Assembly: GCA_904381335.1 (NCBI GenBank)
Contig: CAJFIN010000004.1
Location: forward strand, 1-49,996
DNA from: Candidatus Neoanaerotignum galli
GTDB lineage: Bacteria > Bacillota > Clostridia > Lachnospirales > Anaerotignaceae
Length of the DNA stretch: 49,996 bases
Direction: 5' to 3'
Every line of letters begins with the position of its first letter. Positions within the stretch are counted from its first letter, which is position 1. Made by a program: the position numbers and the translations under genes. The notes under the pieces were generated by a model that did no database searches, had not been told where the DNA came from, and saw only the letters and a list, made by a program, of their open reading frames with translations. This document shows, piece by piece, positions 8,327-16,629 of the stretch.

Positions 8327-9247
8327 GTGGAAATAAAACAACTAGAGTTTTTTATGGCGGCTTGCGAATGCGGCAGTCTGGGAAAAGCGGCAGCAAAACT
8401 CTATACCACTCAGCCCAATGTGAGCAAAGTGATCCGCCAGTTAGAACGAGAATTAGGCAAAGATCTCTTTGAGCGGACCAGTAAAGGGCTGCGACTGACG
8501 CCCTATGGAAAGTCAGTACAGCAATATGCCGCGGCCATACTGAAAAATGCTGATTTACTGCTGCATGGCGATAATGGCATGCGTCAGGAGGAATTTTCCG
8601 TCTCCACATACCGCAGCAATGTGATTGCCTGGCTGTTGGTAGAGCTGCACAAGGCATATCCCGACCTTATCATCAGCCATCGCCAGGGCACAGTAGAGGA
8701 AATCACCAGCCAGGTTTCCCAGGGGATTTCTGAAGTGGGGGTGCTCTATGTGTCAGAGAAGCAGCTGAAAGCATTTCGCCATATCATCCATCACAAGCGG
8801 CTGCATTTTGTGGAACTGACCCGGTGTCAGGCCAGTATTTATGTGGGGCCTAATTCCCCGTATTATCATCGTCAATCGGTGAGTAAGGAGGAACTATCTT
8901 CTCTTAGTTTTGTGCGGGAGTTAAAGGATTATTTCTCTATGGAGCACCATTTTGAGCAGGTGAGTATGGCGGCTGTGAGTGCAGAAAAGCTCCATCCAAT
9001 TGTTTTTACCAATAGTGAGCATCTTTCTACGGCCATGGTGCTGGAGACAGATGTGGCAGATTTGGGTATTGGGTTAACACATGCAGAAGGGGATCAATAT
9101 GCCATTCGCTCCATTGCAGTGGAAGGCGTAGACACCCAATTGGTATTGGGGTATGTATTGGAACAGGATCATACGGTTTCTGCTGTTTGTAAGACATTTT
9201 TAGATAAGTTAGAGAAAAAAGTCAGTGTATGCCATAACAAAATGTAA
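8327..9247 (+). CDS. LysR-family transcriptional regulator
   Basis: A 306-residue protein. The helix-turn-helix is at residues 1-60 (MEIKQLEFFMAACECGSLGK, TTQPNVSKVIRQLERELG), followed by an effector-binding domain. I place the start at GTG 8327: AAAGGAAG lies just upstream, the family begins M-E-I-K-Q-L-E-x-F, and the longer reading frame from 8291 would begin inside the preceding terminator. It sits between the LarA-like gene and the dehydratase/dehydrogenase pair, all on the same strand, so it probably controls one or both units. No promoter of its own is obvious, and read-through of the terminator is possible. Confidence 0.93.
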   Translation: MEIKQLEFFMAACECGSLGKAAAKLYTTQPNVSKVIRQLERELGKDLFERTSKGLRLTPYGKSVQQYAAAILKNADLLLHGDNGMRQEEFSVSTYRSNVIAWLLVELHKAYPDLIISHRQGTVEEITSQVSQGISEVGVLYVSEKQLKAFRHIIHHKRLHFVELTRCQASIYVGPNSPYYHRQSVSKEELSSLSFVRELKDYFSMEHHFEQVSMAAVSAEKLHPIVFTNSEHLSTAMVLETDVADLGIGLTHAEGDQYAIRSIAVEGVDTQLVLGYVLEQDHTVSAVCKTFLDKLEKKVSVCHNKM

Positions 9248-9271
9248 TGAGAAAAGCGTATATTTCGTTAA

Positions 9272-9300
9272 TTGATAAATGATTTGGAATGTGTTATGAT
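9272..9300 (+). promoter_or_regulatory. Sigma-A promoter of the dehydratase-dehydrogenase operon
   Basis: TTGATA (9272-9277) and TATGAT (9295-9300) have 17-base spacing. The predicted transcription start near 9307 lies about 26 bases before the ATG at 9333. The LysR product of the gene just upstream is the obvious candidate regulator. Confidence 0.78.
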
Positions 9301-9332
9301 GAAATCACCATTTGAGAAGGAGGCAATACGAC

Positions 9333-10325
9333 ATGGAAGAGAAAAAAGCTGTCACTTTAGAAGATATTCAGCAAGCTGCAGAACGAATTCGTCCCTATGT
9401 GCGCCGGACACCTCTGCTCCGGGAAAAGAGCATGGATGAGTTCCTCGGCTGTGAAGTATATGTAAAACCTGAAATGCTGCAAATTACTGGTGCGTTTAAG
9501 CTTCGTGGCGCCATGAGCAAAATCATGAGCTTGACGGAGGAAGAACGGCAAAGAGGGATCATTACCAGCTCCTCTGGCAATCATGGGCAGGCTTGTGCCT
9601 ATGCCGGTCAGTTGCTGGGTATTCCTGTAACGGTTATTGTCCCAGAAGATACGCCCCATCTGAAAGTGAATAATGCCAGAAGAATGGGCGCGAATGTCAT
9701 TTTATGGGATCGCCTGTATGTAAAACGCTGGGAAAAAGTGCATGAAGAAGTGGCGGCGCATGGCTATACCATTGTGCATCCCTATGAAGATCCTATGGTT
9801 ATGGCTGGTCAGGGCACCATCGCTTTGGAAGTATTGGAAGATTTGCCAGAGCTGGATACCATTGTGGTGCCGGTGGGTGGCGGCGGCCTGATTTCTGGTA
9901 TTTCTACCTACATTAAGAGCGTAAAGCCCTCCATTCGTGTAATTGGCATCCAGGCAGAAGGCAATGATTCCTATGTGCAAAGCCGCAAAGCCGGCAAGGT
10001 GGTAGAAGCCCCTTGTACCCCGACCGTGGCTGATGGGCTTTCCTGCCGCCGTCCTGGGAATAATCCTTTCCCCATCATTGAAAAGAATGTGGATGAATTG
10101 ATTAGTGTTACAGAAGAAGAAATTCTCAAGGCCACAAAACTGTTGGCGCAAGAAGCAAAAGTGGTGGGTGAACCTTCTGCATGCGTAGGTGTTGCAGCAG
10201 CTATGGCCCATAAGATTCAGATAAAACCCGGCGAAAAAGTATGCTTTGTGCTGACTAGCGGCAACTGGGATATTGATCTGTTGGGTAAGATTTACAATGA
10301 TATGCCAGTGCCCGCAGTAAACTAA
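9333..10325 (+). CDS. PLP-dependent threonine/serine dehydratase-like enzyme (fold type II)
   Basis: A 330-residue enzyme with the pyridoxal-phosphate lysine in GAFKLRGAM (Lys56), the substrate loop SSGNHGQA and the phosphate-binding glycine loop VPVGGGGLISG near residue 181. There is no C-terminal ACT regulatory domain, so it is the short catabolic or serine-racemase-like type rather than biosynthetic IlvA. Likely chemistry is deamination of a 3-hydroxy amino acid to a 2-oxo or imino acid. The start at 9333 has AAGGAGG 9 bases upstream. An ornithine-cyclodeaminase-family gene follows after 41 bases. The same two enzyme families form BhcB (3-hydroxyaspartate dehydratase) and BhcD (iminosuccinate reductase) of the beta-hydroxyaspartate cycle, and EutB/EutC in ectoine catabolism, so substrates other than threonine are plausible. 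Confidence 0.88.
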   Translation: MEEKKAVTLEDIQQAAERIRPYVRRTPLLREKSMDEFLGCEVYVKPEMLQITGAFKLRGAMSKIMSLTEEERQRGIITSSSGNHGQACAYAGQLLGIPVTVIVPEDTPHLKVNNARRMGANVILWDRLYVKRWEKVHEEVAAHGYTIVHPYEDPMVMAGQGTIALEVLEDLPELDTIVVPVGGGGLISGISTYIKSVKPSIRVIGIQAEGNDSYVQSRKAGKVVEAPCTPTVADGLSCRRPGNNPFPIIEKNVDELISVTEEEILKATKLLAQEAKVVGEPSACVGVAAAMAHKIQIKPGEKVCFVLTSGNWDIDLLGKIYNDMPVPAVN

Positions 10326-10366
10326 TATAATTGAGGTAAGAATATAGAAAAGGCAGGGAATCATTC

Positions 10367-11365
10367 ATGGAAACATTATTGTTGAACAAAGATGAAGTAG
10401 GCAGCCTTATTGATTTGGATTTGATTCAGGCCGCTGTGGAGGATGGTTACCGTCATTTTAATAGCGGCGAAGTGGTACAGCCACCTTTTATGGCATTATA
10501 TGTGCCCAATGATCCAAACCATGCAGGTATGGATATTAAAGCCGGCACGGATATGGGCAGTGGATATATGGGCCTGAAAGCTTCTAGCGGCGGCTATAAA
10601 AATAATCCTGCTTTGGGTCTGCCCACGGGCATGAATACGGTGTTGCTGTTTGACGCCAATACCAGCGCTTTGAAGTGCATTATGGATGGCACCTGGATTA
10701 CTGGCTGCCGTACAGGTGCGGCTGGTGCTATTTCTACAAAATATTTAGCTAGAAAAGACGCCAAGATTTTAGGCATGATTGGTGCTGGCAACCAGGCTAG
10801 ACGGCAGCTTCGGGCTGTGCGCCGGGTGCGTGACATTCAGGAAGTTTATGTTTGGGACGCTTTCCCAGAGACACTTCAGAAATTTGTAGAAGAAATGACG
10901 GCAGAAACAGGTCTACCCATTCATGCTTGCCAGACGGCCGAAGAAGCCGTTCGTCCCGCAGATGTGCTGTATACCGTTACCATTGGCCGCATGGGCCCAG
11001 TGGTAAAACGGGAATGGATTAAACCGGGCACCCATATTTGCTGCATTGGCGCTGATATGCCAGACAAACAGGAGATGCACTCCGATGTATTTAAAGGGGC
11101 AAAGATTGTAAATGACTCGATTGATCTTTGCATCAAAAACGGGGAGACGCATCATCCAGTGGAAGAAGGCATCATCAAGGTAGAAGATATTCATGCCGAA
11201 ATTGGGGAAATTATCTTAGGTAAAAAACCAGGCCGGGAAAATGATGAAGAAATCACCATTTTTGATACCGTTGGCATGGCCATCCAGGATATTATGATGG
11301 CAAAAATGCTCTTTGAAACGGCTACAGCAAAAGGCATGGGCACCAAGTATGAATTCTTCAAATAA
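10367..11365 (+). CDS. Ornithine cyclodeaminase / mu-crystallin family dehydrogenase
   Basis: A 332-residue NAD(P)-binding enzyme. Family motifs are MGLKASSGGY, GLPTGMNTVLLFD, DGTWITGCRTGAAGA and the Rossmann loop MIGAGNQAR near residue 140. Family members include ornithine cyclodeaminase, alanine dehydrogenase, ketimine reductase and iminosuccinate reductase; these reduce an imine or release ammonia from an amino acid. Co-occurrence with the dehydratase upstream suggests the pair works on one substrate, with the dehydratase generating an imino acid that this enzyme reduces. The ribosome-binding site (GGCAGGGA) is weaker than those of its neighbours. The exact substrate is not deducible. Confidence 0.87.
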   Translation: METLLLNKDEVGSLIDLDLIQAAVEDGYRHFNSGEVVQPPFMALYVPNDPNHAGMDIKAGTDMGSGYMGLKASSGGYKNNPALGLPTGMNTVLLFDANTSALKCIMDGTWITGCRTGAAGAISTKYLARKDAKILGMIGAGNQARRQLRAVRRVRDIQEVYVWDAFPETLQKFVEEMTAETGLPIHACQTAEEAVRPADVLYTVTIGRMGPVVKREWIKPGTHICCIGADMPDKQEMHSDVFKGAKIVNDSIDLCIKNGETHHPVEEGIIKVEDIHAEIGEIILGKKPGRENDEEITIFDTVGMAIQDIMMAKMLFETATAKGMGTKYEFFK

Positions 11366-11487
11366 AATAGAGAAAGAAGAATCAAAAGTAAAAACAAGGG
11401 TTTTAGAAAGTGTTTTCCTGTCCCGGGCTACGGGCAGGTAAAGGATGTTGGGTTTTTTACGATAGATCAATAGACAAGGGGTGTTGA

Positions 11488-11529
11488 CCAGCGTTTCGGG
11501 CATTGGGCTCGGGACGCTGGTTTTGTTTT
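11488..11529 (+). terminator. Probable terminator of the dehydratase-dehydrogenase operon
   Basis: CCAGCGT (11488-11494) pairs with ACGCTGG (11514-11520) around a 19-base loop, followed by TTTTGTTTT. The position 120 bases after the stop codon is somewhat distant. The surrounding 11366-12059 holds no gene; it is a convergent intergenic region containing this and two further hairpins. Confidence 0.6.
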
Positions 11530-11829
11530 GCCCTTTGGTCAAAACATGGATATACCAACAACATCAAAAATACGAAAAAAGAGGATCTGATAAGCGGAGG
11601 CGCGGGGATTGGCGATGATTAATCGTATGGGTTTTCGCCATGACGATCAGGCAATGCCATTCATGTCCATGAAAGGGGTTCCTCCATTTTGTATCGGATA
11701 GGGATAACCCTATCTTCCTTACGTTCAGTGGATACGGAGCCCTCCTTTTTTGTTTTTTCCTTGCTTGATAGACTGTCGTTTAGTCACAAAAGAAAGTGGT
11801 TTGTTTTTTTCTAACAAAACTTTAAAAAC

Positions 11830-11851
11830 GGCCTGTCGCAAAAGACAGGCC
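11830..11851 (-). terminator. Second terminator hairpin of the ABC exporter operon
   Basis: A perfect 8-base stem (GGCCTGTC / GACAGGCC) with a 6-base loop is followed, on the minus strand, by GTTTTTAAAG. It backs up the stronger hairpin at 11915-11952. Confidence 0.6.
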
Positions 11852-11914
11852 CTGGATCATTGGCTGGAGCTTTGCCCATAAATGGGATTGGCAAATCCGG
11901 CAGCGCATCCTGAG

Positions 11915-11952
11915 CATCAAAAACGCATCTCTTTTGAGATGCGTTTTTGATG
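11915..11952. terminator. Bidirectional terminator between convergent operons
   Basis: A perfect inverted repeat with 17-base arms and a TTTT loop. The outer part is A-rich on one side and T-rich on the other (CAAAAACGC / GCGTTTTTG), so it can terminate transcription from both the dehydrogenase gene on the left and the ABC exporter operon on the right. Confidence 0.88.
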
Positions 11953-12059
11953 GAAGTATATACCAAAGAAGCTTTGGGGCATTTGCCGGGGGAGGGTCAT
12001 TGTAGAAAGATCTGCTTCTCATATAGAACGGCATCATCCCCAAACAAAATTATTTTTCT

Positions 12060-13913
12060 TTACGAAAGCTCAAACATACCATGGTATAGAGCATAATATT
12101 CTCCCTTTAGCGCTAGCAGCTCCTCATGGCTGCCTCGCTCGATAATTTGCCCGTTTTCCAATACCAAAATGGCATTGGCATTGCGGACAGTGGAAAGGCG
12201 ATGGGCAATGACAAATACTGTCCTTCCCTCCATCAGTTGGTCCATACCCCGTTCGATGATGGCTTCTGTTCGGGTATCAATGGAGCTGGTAGCCTCATCT
12301 AAGATAAGCACTGGCGGACTGGCCACGGCAGCTCGCGCAATGGCCAACAGCTGTCGCTGGCCTTGGCTTAGACTGGCGCCATCACCGGTAATAGGGGTGT
12401 CAAATCCTTGGGGTAGACGCTGAATAAACGAGTCGGCGCCCGCCGTGATGGCAGCTTGACGTATCTCTTCGTCTGTGGCATCCAGACGGCCAAAACGGAT
12501 ATTGCTGGCAATGGTGCCGGTGAAAAGGTGGGTGTCCTGGAGCACCATGCCTAGGCTGTGCCGCAGGTCCGGCTTACGGATGCGGGTGATATCAATGCCA
12601 TCAAAGGTGATGGAGCCCTCCTGAATGTTATAAAAGCGGTTGATGAGATTGGTAATGGTGGTTTTGCCAGCACCGGTGGAACCCACCAAAGCAATTTTCT
12701 GCCCTGGTTTTGCATAAAGGCTGACATCATGGAGGATTGGATGGTCTGGTGTATAGCCAAAGGTGACATGATGAAACCGCACATCTCCCCGCAATGGAAT
12801 GAGTGGTGCATCTGGGTTTGCGGTATCCTGCCAAGCCCATAAGCCTGTTTTTTCCTGGCAAGGTATGAGCGTATTTCCTTCTTGCTTGACCCGAACCAGG
12901 GCCACGGTACCGCTATCTTGTTCCGGCGTTTCATCCATGGCTTGGAAAATTCGCTCTGCGCCGGCCAGGGCTGCCAGCAAAAAGTTCCCCTGTTGGGTGA
13001 GCTGATTGATGGGCATAGCCGATTGACGCACCAACACCAGATAACTGGCCAGGCTGCCTAGATCGCTGAGCCCGGCCATCACCATCAGTCCGCCCACGAT
13101 GGCAATGATGGCATAATTGATATAAGAGATGGAAACAATGGCCGGAATCATGGTGGCGGCATAGCTTTGGGCGGAGGTACTTGCTTTTTGCAAGGCCAGA
13201 TTTTTTTCGCGAAAGCCTTCTATATTTGCCTTTTCATGCCGAAAGATCTTGATGACTTTTTGCCCGGCTACCATTTCTTCAATATAGCCGTCCAGTTCTG
13301 CCAGATAGTTTTGCTGCCGGTCATAATAATAGCGGCTGCGTTTTGTGCTATAACGAATATAGAGATACATAGCCAGATATCCCAGCACCACCAAAAAGCT
13401 TAGCTGCCAATTGAGCAAAAACAAAAGTGCCAGCGTACCAACCGTTTGTACCAGGCTCTGAATCAGCATGGCAAAGCTGTTATTCAAGGCGTCTGAAACG
13501 GTGTCCACATCGTTGGTAAATAGGCTCATCAGGCTGCCTTTGGTTTGCCCATCGAAAAACGACAAAGGAAGCGTTTCCAGGTGGCGGAATAGATCTCGCC
13601 GGATGTCTTTTAACACCTTTTGGGCAGCCCGCACCATGATTTGGGTATAGCCGAGCGCAGAGAGGGCGCCAATGCCATAGATCAAAGTAGTTATGCCAAC
13701 CCCAGCGGCAAGACGGGTGGCACTTTGAGTGGCCATCAGATCGTTGACAATCGGTTTTACCATATAGGTACCCAGAAGGTTTGCCATAGCACTGACGCCA
13801 GCTAGTACAGCCACAAGGGCTAACAGGATTTTGTGTCGGCCAAGATAGCCTAGGAGTCTTTTGATGGTGGGCCATAGTTGTTTTGGCCGTTTTCCATTAA
13901 ACGCTTTTGCCAT
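12060..13913 (-). CDS. ABC exporter half-transporter, catalytically canonical subunit
   Basis: A 617-residue fusion of an exporter membrane domain (six predicted helices, residues of about 40-340) and an ATPase domain. Walker A is GSTGAGKTT near residue 414, the signature is LSQGQRQLLAIARA, and Walker B is LILDEATSSID with the catalytic Glu. The LSQGQ signature with an intact Walker B is typical of the BmrD/TM288-type partner of heterodimeric exporters. I use the ATG at 13913, which has AAAGGAGG 8 bases upstream and overlaps the preceding gene by 17 bases. The unusual 50-60 residue insertion before the ATPase domain (around residues 330-385) also fits that subtype. Substrates are probably drugs or lipids, but this cannot be read from sequence. 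Confidence 0.93.
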   Translation of the reverse strand: MAKAFNGKRPKQLWPTIKRLLGYLGRHKILLALVAVLAGVSAMANLLGTYMVKPIVNDLMATQSATRLAAGVGITTLIYGIGALSALGYTQIMVRAAQKVLKDIRRDLFRHLETLPLSFFDGQTKGSLMSLFTNDVDTVSDALNNSFAMLIQSLVQTVGTLALLFLLNWQLSFLVVLGYLAMYLYIRYSTKRSRYYYDRQQNYLAELDGYIEEMVAGQKVIKIFRHEKANIEGFREKNLALQKASTSAQSYAATMIPAIVSISYINYAIIAIVGGLMVMAGLSDLGSLASYLVLVRQSAMPINQLTQQGNFLLAALAGAERIFQAMDETPEQDSGTVALVRVKQEGNTLIPCQEKTGLWAWQDTANPDAPLIPLRGDVRFHHVTFGYTPDHPILHDVSLYAKPGQKIALVGSTGAGKTTITNLINRFYNIQEGSITFDGIDITRIRKPDLRHSLGMVLQDTHLFTGTIASNIRFGRLDATDEEIRQAAITAGADSFIQRLPQGFDTPITGDGASLSQGQRQLLAIARAAVASPPVLILDEATSSIDTRTEAIIERGMDQLMEGRTVFVIAHRLSTVRNANAILVLENGQIIERGSHEELLALKGEYYALYHGMFELS

Positions 13914-15642
13914 CGCTCTTGCCTCCTTTCTGTTGGGATGCATAAATCTCTTGATAAATTGGATCACACCGCAACAGTGTTTCGTGATCCCCTATGGCAT
14001 GAATATGACCATCTTCCAGCAAGACCAAAAAGTCAGCCCCTTGCACAGAAGAAATCCGCTGGGCAATGATGAGCTTAGTAACATTGGTAAAGGAAGCAAG
14101 GGCTTGACGAATCCGTTTTTCTGTGGCTGTATCCACGGCGCTGGTAGAATCATCAAAAATCAGAATTTTGGGATGTTTTAATAAGGCCCGGGCGATACAA
14201 AGCCGTTGCTTTTGTCCGCCAGAGACATTGACGCCACTTTGACCAAGATCTGTATCCAAGCCCTGGGGCATTTTCTCTAAAAATTCGTCCGCAGCCGCTG
14301 CCCGACAAGCAGCCCACAACTGTTCATCAGTGGCATGGGGATCACCCCAAAGCAGGTTTTCCCGGATTGTGCCGGAAAAAAGCAGATTTTTTTGTAAGAC
14401 AATGGCTACTGCATCTCGTAAAACGCCTAAATCGTAGCTTTTTACATCTTTACCGCCTACTAGGACAGTGCCTTCTGTGGCATCGTATAGCCGTGCAATG
14501 AGCTGCACCAGTGTGGATTTGGCAGAACCGGTACCGCCCAGGATACCCACCGTGGCGCCAGCAGGGATATGAAGGGTGATATGGGAGAGAGCATCTTTTT
14601 TTGCTGTTTTTTGATAGCGAAAGGAGACATCCTGAAAATCGATACTGCCATCGGCCACACAGGTTTCCGGATGAGCAGGGTTTTGAATGGCAGGAGTTTC
14701 ATCCAACACCTCTCGAACTCGCTGGGCGCTGGCCAAAGACCGGCTCAGCATCAAAAATACGTTGGAAAAAAGCATAATGGAGTTAAATACTTGCAGGACA
14801 TAACTTAAAAAGGCAGTTAGATCTCCCACCGACATGGTGCCCACCAGAATACGGTGGCCGCCTTGCCAAAGGATGCATACGGCGCCAGTATACATCACGG
14901 CTTGGAATATGGGCAGATTGAGTACCGCCAGACGAAAGGTAGATTGACTGGCCAGAGACAACTCTTCATTGACCTGCTCAAACTGAGCCGCTTCCCATTT
15001 TTCTCGAACGAAGGCCTTGATGGCCCGAATGGCGGTGAGATTTTCCTGAATCCGGCCATTGAGATGATCCACTGCTGCCTGCTGGTTATGGTACAATGGG
15101 CCCACCCGGCGGATGATCAGAAAAAGGGCAATGGCCAGCACAGGCGCACAAAGGAAAAACACCACCGACAAAGAAGGATCAATGGCAAAGGAAAGGCCTA
15201 TTCCCATCACCAGCATCACAGGGCTGCGGGCCAAGGGCCGAAGGCCAGTATTGACAGCGTTTTGCATCACGGTGATGTCTGTGGTTAATCTGGTGACCAG
15301 AGAGGCTGTGGAAAATCGATCCAGGTTTTCAAAGGAATAGTCCTGTAGTTTTTCGTAAGCGGCTTCCCGAAGGGCTGCGCCAAAGCCATTGGCGGCTTTC
15401 GCAGCAAAACGAGCATACCACAGCCCAGTGATAAGGGCCAGCAGAGCACAAAGGCCCATTTTTGCCCCTTGATGCAGCAGATACCAGGTATCATGGGCCG
15501 GTACGCCGATGTCCACAATATCCCGCATAAATAGGGGAATTACCATTTCAAAGATACACTCCACAAAAATCAGCACCACCGCCAGAATCAAATCCCGCCG
15601 GAAGGGCTTAAAGTATGAAAAGATTGCCAGCAAATCTTTCAT
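13897..15642 (-). CDS. ABC exporter half-transporter, degenerate-site subunit
   Basis: A 581-residue exporter subunit with a membrane domain at residues of about 15-310 and an ATPase domain after it. Walker A is GGTGSAKST near residue 369 and the signature is VSGGQKQRLCIARA. Walker B reads LIFDDSTSAVD, with Asp where the catalytic Glu should be. This substitution marks the degenerate ATP site of heterodimeric exporters of the BmrCD/TM287-288 type, so this gene and the next should form one transporter. The start overlaps the stop of the MarR gene by 4 bases (ATGA), which indicates translational coupling within a MarR-ABC-ABC operon. Confidence 0.93.
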   Translation of the reverse strand: MKDLLAIFSYFKPFRRDLILAVVLIFVECIFEMVIPLFMRDIVDIGVPAHDTWYLLHQGAKMGLCALLALITGLWYARFAAKAANGFGAALREAAYEKLQDYSFENLDRFSTASLVTRLTTDITVMQNAVNTGLRPLARSPVMLVMGIGLSFAIDPSLSVVFFLCAPVLAIALFLIIRRVGPLYHNQQAAVDHLNGRIQENLTAIRAIKAFVREKWEAAQFEQVNEELSLASQSTFRLAVLNLPIFQAVMYTGAVCILWQGGHRILVGTMSVGDLTAFLSYVLQVFNSIMLFSNVFLMLSRSLASAQRVREVLDETPAIQNPAHPETCVADGSIDFQDVSFRYQKTAKKDALSHITLHIPAGATVGILGGTGSAKSTLVQLIARLYDATEGTVLVGGKDVKSYDLGVLRDAVAIVLQKNLLFSGTIRENLLWGDPHATDEQLWAACRAAAADEFLEKMPQGLDTDLGQSGVNVSGGQKQRLCIARALLKHPKILIFDDSTSAVDTATEKRIRQALASFTNVTKLIIAQRISSVQGADFLVLLEDGHIHAIGDHETLLRCDPIYQEIYASQQKGGKSDGKSV

Positions 15643-16100
15643 GGCTTTATCTCCTTTCCTTCTTCTTTAGCTAAGATATCACGCTGGCCGCCGGCATTAT
15701 GATATGCCTTGGTCAGCAAATGGGCAAACTGTGCCCGCTGCTGAGCAGAAAAGCCGGCAAATAGCCGTTTTTCAAATTGGCTAAGCCGTTCTTCCCATGT
15801 CTCATAGGCTGTCTTCCCTTTGTCAGTGAGGGTTACTTCGCCGCTGCGCCGGTCATTGGGAGAAGGGGTGCGGCAGATCAGGCCATTTCTTTCCATACTC
15901 TCTAGCATCCGGGAAATAGCGGCAGGATCTACTTCGCAGTGCCGGGCTAACGTGCTTTGGGAGCAGGGACCCAGCAGCGCCAGACAGCGCAGCACCTTTG
16001 GCTGGCCATAGGAAAGCCCCATCGCATCCAATACAGGACGCATGGCGTTGCGCTGCACATGAGCAGTGAGCATAAGAAGGGCTGGAAGAGAAAGCTCCAT
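15639..16100 (-). CDS. MarR-family repressor of the ABC exporter operon
   Basis: A 153-residue winged-helix regulator. The DNA-binding core is STLARHCEVDPAAISRMLESMERNGLI, written here in parts: STLARHCEVD then AAISRMLESM, followed by the wing TPSPNDRRSGEVTLT. The ATG at 16100 is chosen because GGAGG lies 8 bases upstream; the longer form from 16130 has no such site. It is first in the operon and its stop overlaps the exporter start, the classic arrangement for a drug-sensing repressor that controls itself and its pump. A cluster of palindromes upstream (16180-16202) is the likely operator. Confidence 0.92.
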   Translation of the reverse strand: MELSLPALLMLTAHVQRNAMRPVLDAMGLSYGQPKVLRCLALLGPCSQSTLARHCEVDPAAISRMLESMERNGLICRTPSPNDRRSGEVTLTDKGKTAYETWEERLSQFEKRLFAGFSAQQRAQFAHLLTKAYHNAGGQRDILAKEEGKEIKP

Positions 16101-16179
16101 GGGTGTCACCTCCGAAACAAGAGCCAACATAGGCTTGGTTTATGTTTTATCTAGCAATGAAACCATCATACCATATTAA

Positions 16180-16202
16180 TGATATATCAATGATATTTCA
16201 TT
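16180..16202. promoter_or_regulatory. Candidate MarR operator
   Basis: TGATATATCA (16180-16189) is a perfect 10-base palindrome. Immediately next to it, AATGA and TCATT (16189-16202) form a second inverted repeat with a 4-base spacer. On the minus strand an extended -10 (TGGTATGAT) lies just downstream, so a repressor bound here would overlap the promoter of the MarR-ABC-ABC operon. Bases 16211-16452 hold no further gene that I can support. Confidence 0.6.
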
Positions 16203-16452
16203 ATAGGTCTGCCCTAAGGAGTTGTCAATGCGGGAAAAAAAGAAATCAGAGTGCTCATGGTTTATTTTCTGAGATTTCGTAGGGGCGGTTTAGATTTTAT
16301 GTTCATACGTGAATCAAACAAAACAAATCAGCGGTAAGAAAGGTAAAGGGAATGGGTTTGTGCATCTGATAGATGGGGAAAAACAGAATGGAGATGCCAA
16401 AAGAAATATTCTAGGCATGAAAAAAATCGGCACAAGGCCGGTAAAACAGCGC

Positions 16453-16629
16453 TTAGATTTGTTTTCGCACAGTGGCATATTCATCATCCACACGATAATA
16501 AGGGCAGCCAGTGGAGCGGCGACCACCAAACAAACGCACAGCATCATCTTCATCCATACGGACATCACAACAATAATCGCCATATTCCTCATCATAAACA
16601 TAAAATAAGCAAGTATCACATTGGCTCAT
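16453..16629 (-). CDS. Short cysteine-rich clostridial protein (DUF6472-like)
   Basis: A 58-residue gene that is easily missed. It starts at the ATG at 16629 with AGGAGG 7 bases upstream and overlaps the end of the DUF2812 gene by 14 bases. The protein begins MSQCDTCLFYVYDEEYGDYC, continues with an acidic DEDD segment and ends CPYYRVDDEYATVRKQI. The Cys pairs (C4, C7, and CC near 20-21) suggest metal or Fe-S binding. I recall a small conserved family of this form in clostridia (DUF6472; the name is from memory). Its function is unknown. A weak hairpin followed by A-T7 on the minus strand around 16423-16440 may be its terminator. Confidence 0.8.
   Translation of the reverse strand: MSQCDTCLFYVYDEEYGDYCCDVRMDEDDAVRLFGGRRSTGCPYYRVDDEYATVRKQI

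Noticed and set aside
16314-16619. 101-residue minus-strand ORF and the 99-residue plus-strand ORF at 16309-16608
   Set aside because: Both are out-of-frame shadows of the 58-residue gene at 16453-16629, which has the ribosome-binding site and conserved-looking Cys residues.
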